A stretch of DNA of 25,621 nt from the NCBI GenBank assembly GCA_023399815.1, contig JAEWOJ010000029.1, positions 1 to 25,621 on the forward strand. Reading direction: 5' to 3'. The position numbers were made by a program, and so were the translations under genes. The notes under the pieces were generated by a model. That model was not told the DNA's origin, did no database searches, and was given only the letters and a program-made list of their open reading frames with translations. The DNA is from Pseudomonadota bacterium (GTDB taxonomy: Bacteria; Pseudomonadota; Gammaproteobacteria; Xanthomonadales; Xanthomonadaceae). Shown here piece by piece: positions 15,259 through 22,586 of this stretch; the stretch's first letter is position 1, and each line of letters begins with the position of its first letter.

Positions 15259-17681
15259 TGCAGGAAAAAAACATCGAAGCAAAGTATATCAATACACTTA
15301 TAGATGAAGAAATTTCACGCTACTGGAACATAGATCCCGGCAGCGCAAATTCAATTCAGATTTACAGAGCACTTTCGGTTGTAATAAGAGATATACTTCT
15401 GAAAAAGCATAATCAGTTTAAAAGTCTTGTGAATAAAAATGAACAAAAACAGGTTTATTATATGTGTATGGAGTTTTTAGTGGGAAAATCTCTGAGAAAC
15501 AACCTGTATAACTTGAAAATAGAAAAGGAAACGGAAATTGCTTTAAAGAAATATAATGTTAACTTAAACGAACTATATGCCATAGAAAAGGACCCCGGTC
15601 TCGGAAACGGTGGTCTTGGGAGGCTGGCATCCTGCTTTATGGATTCTCTGGCAACTCAGGACTATCCTGCAACAGGATTTTCCATAAAGTATGAGTTTGG
15701 TCTGTTCAAGCAAAAAATTATAGACGGATGGCAGACAGAACTGCCGGATGACTGGCTCACAACCTCCGACGTATGGCTTGTCGCAAAGACTGAGGAGCGG
15801 GTTATAGTTAAGTTTGACGGTAAAATCAGAGAGGAATGGACCCCTGACGGCTTGGTGATACATCACGATTATCCTACGGAAATTGAAGCTGTGCCCTATG
15901 ACATGTTCATATCCGGATATGACAGCAATGGGGTGAGCCGGTTACGCCTGTGGGAGTCCAGAAGTCTGAACTCTATAGACATGAATTTATTTTCGCAGGG
16001 CGATTACATAAGAGCACTGTCTGAGGATGCCATGGCGGAGGCGATATCAAAGGTACTGTACCCTGCCGATAATCATTATGAGGGGAAAATACTGAGGTTA
16101 AAGCAGCAGTATTTCTTAGTTTCGGCATCTGCACAAACGATTATAAAAAAGCATTACAAAAAGTATAAAACTCTGGATAACTTGTATGAAAAGGCTTCAA
16201 TTCACATAAATGACACTCATCCCGCACTGATTATCCCTGAGCTTATGCGCATCATGATGGACGATTACGGATATTCGTGGGAAAGGGCGTGGTATATCGT
16301 TGTTAACACAGTGTCATATACTAACCATACAGTATTGTCCGAGGCTCTGGAAACCTTTGATATAGGCATAGTGAAAACAAAGCTTCCGAGAATTTTTATG
16401 ATTATATGCGAAATAAACAGACGCTTTTTACAGGAGGCAGGCTATAAATACAATGACTACAGCAAAGCTGAGCAAATGTCCATATTTGGATATGACAAGG
16501 TAAACATGGCCAATCTGTGTATAATAGGAAGCCATACGGTCAACGGAGTAGCAAAGCTCCATTCCGAAATATTGAAAAGAACCGTGTTTAAAAAGTTTTA
16601 TGAATACAGTCCGGATAAATTCATAAATGTTACAAACGGCATAACACACCGAAGGTGGTTAAATCAATCCAACCCGAAACTGAAGGAGCTTATGGACGAC
16701 CTGATCGGTCCGGATTATACAAAGCATCCTGCAAAGCTTTCGGAATTAAAAAGATATGTGGATGATGATACGGTTTTAAATAAATTAAATGAAATTAAGT
16801 ATGAAAATAAAAAGCTGCTAGCTGAATTTATTCATAACACATACCAGATATCAGTTGACACAAATTCAATATTTGACATACAGGCAAAAAGGCTGCATGA
16901 ATATAAGAGACAGCTTCTGAACGTCCTGAGAATAATAAGTCTTATAATTGATATAAACGAAGGAAACACTGCACATATCAAGCCCGAAACATTTATATTC
17001 GCAGCCAAGGCAGCACCGGGATATTACAGGGCAAAGGAAATCATACAGCTTATAGTTGCATTGAGTGATTATATAAACAAAACTCCGGCTGTCAAGAAGT
17101 ATATAAACGTGGTCTTTGTTGAAAATTACTCCGTATCCCTTGCCGAAATAATAATGCCCGCAGGAGAGCTGAGCGAGCAAATTTCTCTGGCAGGCAAGGA
17201 AGCAAGCGGAACGGGAAATATGAAATTCATGCTCAACGGAGCTGTGACAATCGGTACATATGATGGTGCCAATGTTGAAATTATCAATCAGGTCGGGGAA
17301 GAAAACTTCTTTTTATTCGGCTTAAGAGATTATGAAGTGGAAAGCCTGTGGAAGACAGGATATTCCTCAATACATTATTATCAAAGAAGCTTAAGGTTAA
17401 GAAAAATCATAGATTTTTTAAACAAGGGCATTCCGTCAAAATCCTTTGAATCAATAAGTAAGTATCTGTTAGGTGATTCTCAGGTCGGTGATCCCTACAT
17501 GTGCTTTGCGGATTTTGACAGCTACATGGATGCTCACAGCAATGCATCTTCAATTTATTTCAACGACAAAAGAAGATGGAATCAAATGTCCTTGATAAAT
17601 ATCGCATCAGCAGGAGTTTTTTCTTCGGACAGAACCATAAAAGAGTATGTCGACAATATATGGAATATAAAATCAGTATAA
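15258..17681 (+). CDS. glgP: Glycogen/alpha-glucan phosphorylase, GT35
   Basis: The enzyme releases glucose-1-phosphate from the non-reducing ends of glycogen using phosphate and pyridoxal phosphate. The 807 residues match the bacterial family. EKDPGLGNGGLGRLASCFMDS lies near the N-terminal end of the active site, and THPALIIPELMR and RLHEYKRQLLN are both present. The PLP lysine is K656 in EASGTGNMKFMLNGA, followed by TIGTYDGANVEI. The ATG shares one base with the glgA stop, so translation is probably coupled. Placing the degrading enzyme in the synthesis operon is common in Firmicutes. Confidence 0.97.
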   Translation: MQEKNIEAKYINTLIDEEISRYWNIDPGSANSIQIYRALSVVIRDILLKKHNQFKSLVNKNEQKQVYYMCMEFLVGKSLRNNLYNLKIEKETEIALKKYNVNLNELYAIEKDPGLGNGGLGRLASCFMDSLATQDYPATGFSIKYEFGLFKQKIIDGWQTELPDDWLTTSDVWLVAKTEERVIVKFDGKIREEWTPDGLVIHHDYPTEIEAVPYDMFISGYDSNGVSRLRLWESRSLNSIDMNLFSQGDYIRALSEDAMAEAISKVLYPADNHYEGKILRLKQQYFLVSASAQTIIKKHYKKYKTLDNLYEKASIHINDTHPALIIPELMRIMMDDYGYSWERAWYIVVNTVSYTNHTVLSEALETFDIGIVKTKLPRIFMIICEINRRFLQEAGYKYNDYSKAEQMSIFGYDKVNMANLCIIGSHTVNGVAKLHSEILKRTVFKKFYEYSPDKFINVTNGITHRRWLNQSNPKLKELMDDLIGPDYTKHPAKLSELKRYVDDDTVLNKLNEIKYENKKLLAEFIHNTYQISVDTNSIFDIQAKRLHEYKRQLLNVLRIISLIIDINEGNTAHIKPETFIFAAKAAPGYYRAKEIIQLIVALSDYINKTPAVKKYINVVFVENYSVSLAEIIMPAGELSEQISLAGKEASGTGNMKFMLNGAVTIGTYDGANVEIINQVGEENFFLFGLRDYEVESLWKTGYSSIHYYQRSLRLRKIIDFLNKGIPSKSFESISKYLLGDSQVGDPYMCFADFDSYMDAHSNASSIYFNDKRRWNQMSLINIASAGVFSSDRTIKEYVDNIWNIKSV

Positions 17682-17710
17682 TATCATCTGCTGCATTGTT
17701 AGGGGGTTAA

Positions 17711-19507
17711 ATGTACATTTTTGACAATCAATCAGAAGCCTTCCGATACCCTCAGGGAGGAATCGGAGAAAACACCGGAATAACCGTTACAATCCACATT
17801 AAGAAGGGCTTTACAAGCAATCCGAAAATCCTTATAGAAAAAAGAAAAAATTATGATAAGCATTTCTGTAAGGAGGTTGCTTTAAGCTGGATTGGAACAG
17901 AAAATTCTTATGATGTATACAAGGGAATATTTGTGATAGAGGAATACGGTCATTACTACTATTCCTTTATTTTTGATGAAAATAATTCCTCCAAGACTTA
18001 TGAGCTGCTCGTTCATGCCGGGGATTATAAAACTCCTCAATGGATACAAGGCGGGATGATATATCACATATTTGTTGACAGGTTTCACAGAGAAAAGATA
18101 TTGAATAAAATTATTGACAGAAAAATCCTCGTAAGAAATGACTGGGGCGGCATACCCAACTATGTACCTGATGAAGAGGTCGGAATCAAAAACAATGATT
18201 TTTTCGGCGGTAATATAGACGGAATAATCAGAAAACTGCCCTACCTCAATGAGCTTGGAGTTACAACCATATATTTGTCTCCTATTTTTGAAGCATATTC
18301 CAACCATAAATATGATGTCGGCAACTATTTAAAAGTTGACCCCATGTTCGGGGATGAAAAAGCTCTTTCACAATTGTGCAAAGAAGCTGAAAGATACGGT
18401 ATGGGGGTAATTTTAGACGGAGTGTTCAGCCATACGGGCGATGACAGTCTTTATTTCAATAAATACGGCAGCTATGATAACATAGGAGCATATCAAAGCA
18501 GAATGTCACCTTATTACGATTGGTATACCTTCAATGAATGGAACGATGATTACAAATGCTGGTGGGGAATAAAGACTCTGCCTGAGGTTAAAGAAGAAAA
18601 TAAGGGTTACATCAATTTTATAGCAGGAAAAAACGGGGTTATAAAACACTGGCAGGATATCGGCATCAAAGGGTGGCGCCTGGATGTTGCCGATGAGCTT
18701 CCGGACAGCTTCCTTAAGATTTTCAGGACTTCTGTTAAAGCTCACAATCACGATGCCTTCATAGTGGGAGAGGTATGGGAGGATGCTGCCAACAAATTTT
18801 CCTACGATAAGCTGAAGGAATATCTCTGCGGACACGAGCTTGATTCCGTAACGAATTATCCTTTAAAGGATGCCATCATACATTATGTAAAAAATAAGGA
18901 TTGCAGTCTCTTGTATGAAACTATGAACCTCATAATTGAAAAGTACCCTCCTCAGACAGTAACCAGCCTGATGAACATAGTAGGCACACATGATACTGCA
19001 AGAATTCTGACTGTTTTAGGAAATGAGACAAGACCCGAAAGCCGTGATGAACGGGCTGTATATAAATTAAATGAGGATGAGCTTAAGAAAGGAATAAGCT
19101 TGCTGAAAACAGCAAGTCTGCTGCAATTTACACTTCCCGGCGTGCCCTGCGTCTATTATGGTGACGAAGCCGGAGTTGAAGGCTTTGAAGATCCTTTCAA
19201 CAGAATGTGCTATCCATGGGGAAATGAAAACCGTGAGATCTTAAATCATTATAAATTTTTATCATCCCTGAGAAAAAATGATGTATTTAAGGAAGGAAGC
19301 TACAAATGCATCGTACATGACAAAGATGTATTTGTTTTTGAACGTTATAATCAAAAAAACAAAATTATAATCGCAATCAATCTGTCTGATGAGGAAATAA
19401 CTTTAAAATTAAAAAGGGGCATGAAGGAATACTGTGCTGAACGTATTAAGAATTCATACACCCTGAAAGCCGGCAAATATTTAATTCTTTTATCTGACTA
19501 TCTTTAA
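17711..19507 (+). CDS. GH13 alpha-amylase / neopullulanase-like maltodextrin hydrolase
   Basis: This 598-residue cytoplasmic enzyme has no signal peptide. Residues 1-110 form a beta-rich N-terminal domain like those of GH13 neopullulanases and cyclomaltodextrinases. The barrel follows: WIQGGMIYHIFVDRF, DGVFSHTGDDS, nucleophile D325 (WRLDVADEL), acid/base E354 (VGEVWED) and D428 (GTHDTARIL). A short C-terminal beta domain ends the protein. AGGGGG lies before the ATG, 29 bp after glgP, so it is probably the last gene of the operon. It likely trims glycogen or imported maltodextrins; the exact specificity cannot be read. Its last 62 bp overlap malQ on the other strand. Confidence 0.92.
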   Translation: MYIFDNQSEAFRYPQGGIGENTGITVTIHIKKGFTSNPKILIEKRKNYDKHFCKEVALSWIGTENSYDVYKGIFVIEEYGHYYYSFIFDENNSSKTYELLVHAGDYKTPQWIQGGMIYHIFVDRFHREKILNKIIDRKILVRNDWGGIPNYVPDEEVGIKNNDFFGGNIDGIIRKLPYLNELGVTTIYLSPIFEAYSNHKYDVGNYLKVDPMFGDEKALSQLCKEAERYGMGVILDGVFSHTGDDSLYFNKYGSYDNIGAYQSRMSPYYDWYTFNEWNDDYKCWWGIKTLPEVKEENKGYINFIAGKNGVIKHWQDIGIKGWRLDVADELPDSFLKIFRTSVKAHNHDAFIVGEVWEDAANKFSYDKLKEYLCGHELDSVTNYPLKDAIIHYVKNKDCSLLYETMNLIIEKYPPQTVTSLMNIVGTHDTARILTVLGNETRPESRDERAVYKLNEDELKKGISLLKTASLLQFTLPGVPCVYYGDEAGVEGFEDPFNRMCYPWGNENREILNHYKFLSSLRKNDVFKEGSYKCIVHDKDVFVFERYNQKNKIIIAINLSDEEITLKLKRGMKEYCAERIKNSYTLKAGKYLILLSDYL

Positions 19508-20912
19508 CTCTCCAGGTCCAGTTACCGCCTATGGTTGACGGAGTGTTAATGCGTGCTTCGGACCCTTCATGCAGATAATCCTGAAGCGGAATAATGACAA
19601 TACCTGCGTTGCTTTTTAAAACGCTCAGTATTATTTCATCCATTATTTCAGCTTCATTTTTTGCGTCAATATTTAATGACTTCAGAACACTTTGTTGTTC
19701 TGTGGTGCTTAACTTGTTGTACCATCCCTTCAATGTATCATTGTCATGTGTGCCCGTGTATGCAACGGTGTTTTTTGTGTAATTTGAAGGCAGATGAGGG
19801 TTACCGGGATTTCCGTCAAATGCAAATTGCAATACACCCATACCAGGAAAATCAAACTCTTCCTTTAATTTAATTACATCATCTGTAATAGTTCCTAAGT
19901 CCTCTGCGATGATTCTCAAGCTGTCTGTATTTTTCAGCACCTCAGTAAAAAGCTCTCTCCCACAGGCAGGAAGCCATTCGCCCTTTATTGCATTTTCAGA
20001 GCCGCAGGGTACTGCCCAGTATTCGTCAAAGCCGCGGAAATGATCAATCCTTACCACATCATACAGTCTCAGCGACCATTTTATTCTGTTTATCCACCAT
20101 TCGTAGGAATTTTCTTTGAGATATCCCCAGTCGTACACAGGATTTCCCCAAAGCTGCCCCTCCGAAGAAAAATAATCAGGAGGAACTCCCGCAACCATCG
20201 TAAATTTCCCGGACTCATCCGTAGTAAATAATTTTCTGTCAGCCCAGGCTTCTACACTGTCTTCGGCAACATAAATAGGCATATCTCCTATGATGGAAAT
20301 GCCTTTTAAATTTGCGTATTCCTTCAATTTAAAATACTGCTCATAGAATAAATACTGCAAAAACACCCAAAAGTCAATTTCATGCCGCAGCCCTTCTTCT
20401 TCCTCTGCAAGTGTTTCAGCATCTTTGTTTTTAATGAGCTCATCCCATTTATACCACGGCTGCTGATTATTTTTGTATTTTAACGCCATAAAAAACGCAT
20501 AATCATTAACCCATTTGTTTTCAGTCTTAAACCTCGATATTGCTTCGCGATATTTATCTGCCGAATTTTCATACAGCTTAAAAAGTATTTTGTATCTGTG
20601 ATTAAACTGTTTTTCGTAATCCACAAAATCTTCATCAGAGTTTAAGGATTCGCAGTCAGCAGAGCTTATTAATCCTTCCTCCACCAGCATTTCCAGATCT
20701 ATGTAGTATGGATTTCCCGCATACACAGAAAATGCAGAATAGGGCGAATCACCGAAAGAAACAGGTCCCAAGGGAAGCACCTGCCAGTATTTCTGTACTG
20801 ATGAAATTAAAAAATCTATGAATTCATACGCTGCTTTGCCAAAGGTGCCTATTCCGTATTTAGAAGGAAGAGCGCTTACGGGCAGCAATACTCCTGATTT
20901 CTTATTAAGCAT
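19446..20912 (-). CDS. malQ: 4-alpha-glucanotransferase (amylomaltase), GH77
   Basis: The enzyme transfers segments of alpha-1,4 glucan between chains and disproportionates maltodextrins. It has 488 residues, near the family norm. It begins SGVLLPVSALPSKYGIGTFG. GH77 motifs are DSPYSAFSVYAGNPYYI, VRIDHFRGFDEYW (nucleophile aspartate), IAEDLGTI (acid/base glutamate), TGTHDNDTLKGW and RINTPSTIGGNWTWR. The ATG follows AAGGAG. Transcription runs toward the glycogen operon, and the last 20 codons overlap the amylase gene tail-to-tail. The C-terminus after NWTWR does not look like the usual helix (CRLSGCMNS), perhaps because of the overlap. Confidence 0.95.
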   Translation of the reverse strand: MLNKKSGVLLPVSALPSKYGIGTFGKAAYEFIDFLISSVQKYWQVLPLGPVSFGDSPYSAFSVYAGNPYYIDLEMLVEEGLISSADCESLNSDEDFVDYEKQFNHRYKILFKLYENSADKYREAISRFKTENKWVNDYAFFMALKYKNNQQPWYKWDELIKNKDAETLAEEEEGLRHEIDFWVFLQYLFYEQYFKLKEYANLKGISIIGDMPIYVAEDSVEAWADRKLFTTDESGKFTMVAGVPPDYFSSEGQLWGNPVYDWGYLKENSYEWWINRIKWSLRLYDVVRIDHFRGFDEYWAVPCGSENAIKGEWLPACGRELFTEVLKNTDSLRIIAEDLGTITDDVIKLKEEFDFPGMGVLQFAFDGNPGNPHLPSNYTKNTVAYTGTHDNDTLKGWYNKLSTTEQQSVLKSLNIDAKNEAEIMDEIILSVLKSNAGIVIIPLQDYLHEGSEARINTPSTIGGNWTWRVKDSQIKELNICRLSGCMNS

Positions 20913-20929
20913 GGATTCTCCTTACCGGA

Positions 20930-20959
20930 TTTATAAAATAATGAAAAGGAGACAGTCAA
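20930..20959 (-). promoter_or_regulatory. Possible malQ promoter
   Basis: The -35 is TTGACT (20,954-20,959), the spacer is 18 bp and the -10 is TATAAA (20,930-20,935). It would leave a leader of only about 11 nt, just holding the ribosome site. Read-through from metK is the alternative. Confidence 0.4.
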
Positions 20960-20980
20960 AAAGAACCGTCCCCTCTGTCC
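20948..20980 (-). repeat. Short palindromic element in the metK-malQ gap
   Basis: GGACAG (minus strand) and CTGTC flank a 19-nt core carrying GGGGACGGTTCTTTTTGA. The hairpin could act as a weak metK terminator. I recall GGGACGGTTCTTTTTGAC cores recurring across clostridial genomes as dispersed short palindromes, but that is memory and was not checked. Confidence 0.4.
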
Positions 20981-20982
20981 GT

Positions 20983-22161
20983 TTATAGGTATTTTTTCAG
21001 TGTTTCTACTTTGTCTGTCTGCTCCCATGGGAGATTTAAATCGTCTCTTCCGAAATGTCCGTAAGCAGCAACCTGCTTGTAAATAGGTCTTCTCAAGTTG
21101 AATTTCTCGATTATTGAAGCGGGTCTTAAGTCAAAGTTTTCAATTATTGCCTGCTCTATTTTTTCATTGTCTATTTTGTTTGTACCAAATGTTTCAACCA
21201 TTATTGAAACAGGTTTTGCAACTCCTATGGCATAAGCAAGCTCAACCTCGCATTTGTCGGCTAAGCCGGCAGCAACGATGTTTTTGGCAATGTGTCTTGC
21301 AGCATATGCAGCCGAACGGTCAACCTTTGTGGGATCCTTTCCGGAGAATGCTCCGCCGCCGTGTCTTGCGTATCCGCCGTAGGTATCAACTATAATCTTT
21401 CTTCCTGTCAAGCCGGAATCTCCCTGAGGCCCTCCGATAACGAATCTGCCTGTGGGGTTAACAAAATATTTTGTGTTTTCATCTAAGAGTTCTGTCGGAA
21501 CAGTTGTTTTAACAACGTATTCTATCAGATCCTTTTCGATTGTCTTTCTGTCAACCTCAGGATTATGCTGTGTGGAAATTACAATTGTGTCAATTCTTAC
21601 AGGCTTATTGTCATGATACTCTACCGTAACCTGAGTCTTGCCGTCAGGTCTTAAATAATTAACAGTCTTATTTTTTCTTACTTCTGTCAATTTCAGCGCC
21701 AGCTTGTGAGCCAGTGATATTGGCATAGGCATGAGCTCAGGTGTTTCATTGCATGCATATCCAAACATCATACCCTGATCTCCGGCACCAATCATGTCAT
21801 TTGCATCAAGGTTGTCTTTTTTATATTCATCTGCTTCGTTGACACCCATTGCAATATCCTGTGACTGCTCTTCAATTGAAGTAAATACAGCACATGTTTT
21901 AAAATCAAAGCCATACTCTGCGTTGTCATATCCTATATCTTTTACAGTGTTTCTTACAATTTTAGGAATATCAATATAGCAGTTTGTGCTTATTTCTCCT
22001 GCCACCAGCACAAAACCTGTCTTAGTAACAGTTTCGCACGCAACTCTTCCATTTGGATCCTGCTCCATTATAGCATCCAAAATACCGTCTGAAATCTGAT
22101 CACACATTTTGTCAGGATGACCTTCGGTAACCGATTCAGATGTAAATAACCATTTTTTCAT
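20983..22161 (-). CDS. metK: S-adenosylmethionine synthetase
   Basis: The enzyme makes SAM from methionine and ATP. The 392 residues from MKKWLFTSESVTEGHPDK match the family. Signature motifs are GHPDK, GAGDQGMMFGYACNETPELMP and GGGAFSGKDPTKVDRSAAYAAR. I chose ATG 22,161 because AAAGGAAAAG lies upstream and homologues start there. A longer frame to 22,206 would begin in the riboswitch terminator T-tract. Expression should be shut off by SAM through the S-box upstream. Confidence 0.97.
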   Translation of the reverse strand: MKKWLFTSESVTEGHPDKMCDQISDGILDAIMEQDPNGRVACETVTKTGFVLVAGEISTNCYIDIPKIVRNTVKDIGYDNAEYGFDFKTCAVFTSIEEQSQDIAMGVNEADEYKKDNLDANDMIGAGDQGMMFGYACNETPELMPMPISLAHKLALKLTEVRKNKTVNYLRPDGKTQVTVEYHDNKPVRIDTIVISTQHNPEVDRKTIEKDLIEYVVKTTVPTELLDENTKYFVNPTGRFVIGGPQGDSGLTGRKIIVDTYGGYARHGGGAFSGKDPTKVDRSAAYAARHIAKNIVAAGLADKCEVELAYAIGVAKPVSIMVETFGTNKIDNEKIEQAIIENFDLRPASIIEKFNLRRPIYKQVAAYGHFGRDDLNLPWEQTDKVETLKKYL

Positions 22162-22204
22162 ATCTTTTCCTTTCTTTATCATAAACTTTATTTTAAACTG
22201 ATAC

Positions 22205-22236
22205 AAAAAATTAATAAACCTCTTCCGAAGAAGAGG
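22205..22236 (-). terminator. SAM riboswitch terminator
   Basis: On the minus strand CCTCTTC-TTCGGAAGAGG forms a tight stem (22,219-22,236), followed by TTTATTAATTTTTT. The 5' strand of the stem (CCTCTTC, 22,230-22,236) can also pair at 6 of 7 positions with the P1 3' strand of the aptamer (GATGAGG, 22,257-22,263), giving the expected antiterminator. Confidence 0.88.
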
Positions 22237-22256
22237 TACACGTCAATATATTGCCG

Positions 22257-22351
22257 CCTCATCTTCCGGAATTACCCGCGGGAATTAGCACCTTGATTTA
22301 ACAGGCTGCCGGGTTTCATTGGGCCTCGTCCCTCCACCACTCTTGATAAGG
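22257..22351 (-). ncRNA. SAM-I (S-box) riboswitch aptamer
   Basis: The minus strand shows the S-box core in order: CTTATCAAGAGTGGTGGAGG, then GGCCCAATGAAACCCGGCA, AAGGTGCTAATTCC and GGAAGATGAGG. P1 is CCTTATC pairing with GATGAGG (7 bp, one wobble). SAM binding should hold P1 closed and let the downstream terminator form, lowering metK expression. Confidence 0.95.
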
Positions 22352-22364
22352 ATTATTTTTCATC

Positions 22365-22393
22365 ATAATAGCACATACTTTTTTTGTTGTCAA
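22365..22393 (-). promoter_or_regulatory. metK promoter
   Basis: The -35 is TTGACA (22,388-22,393), the spacer is 17 bp and the -10 is TATTAT (22,365-22,370). The start near 22,358 lies just before the aptamer P1. Confidence 0.8.
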
Positions 22394-22508
22394 CATTATT
22401 ATTTTATTAACAATAATTACAATAATTAACATATGAATTTAAGGAACAAAGTCTTTATGATTTCCGTCTATACTATAGTTGTCGACTGTTATTTTTGCAG
22501 AAACAGTA

Positions 22509-22537
22509 TTGTAATGTTTTTTAAATCAATATATGAT
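22509..22537 (+). promoter_or_regulatory. Candidate promoter of the phosphodiester glycosidase-like gene
   Basis: TTGTAA (22,509-22,514), a 17-bp spacer and TATGAT (22,532-22,537) lie 50 bp before the chosen start. Apart from this, nothing was found between the metK promoter and the gene (22,394-22,586). Confidence 0.5.
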
Positions 22538-22586
22538 ACAATAAATACAACAGCGTTTAATTTTATGATTGAAAGGAATGATATAT

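Noticed and set aside
22162..22206. Longer metK start (MYQFKIKF...)
   Set aside because: It falls in the riboswitch terminator T-tract and adds residues not found in the family.
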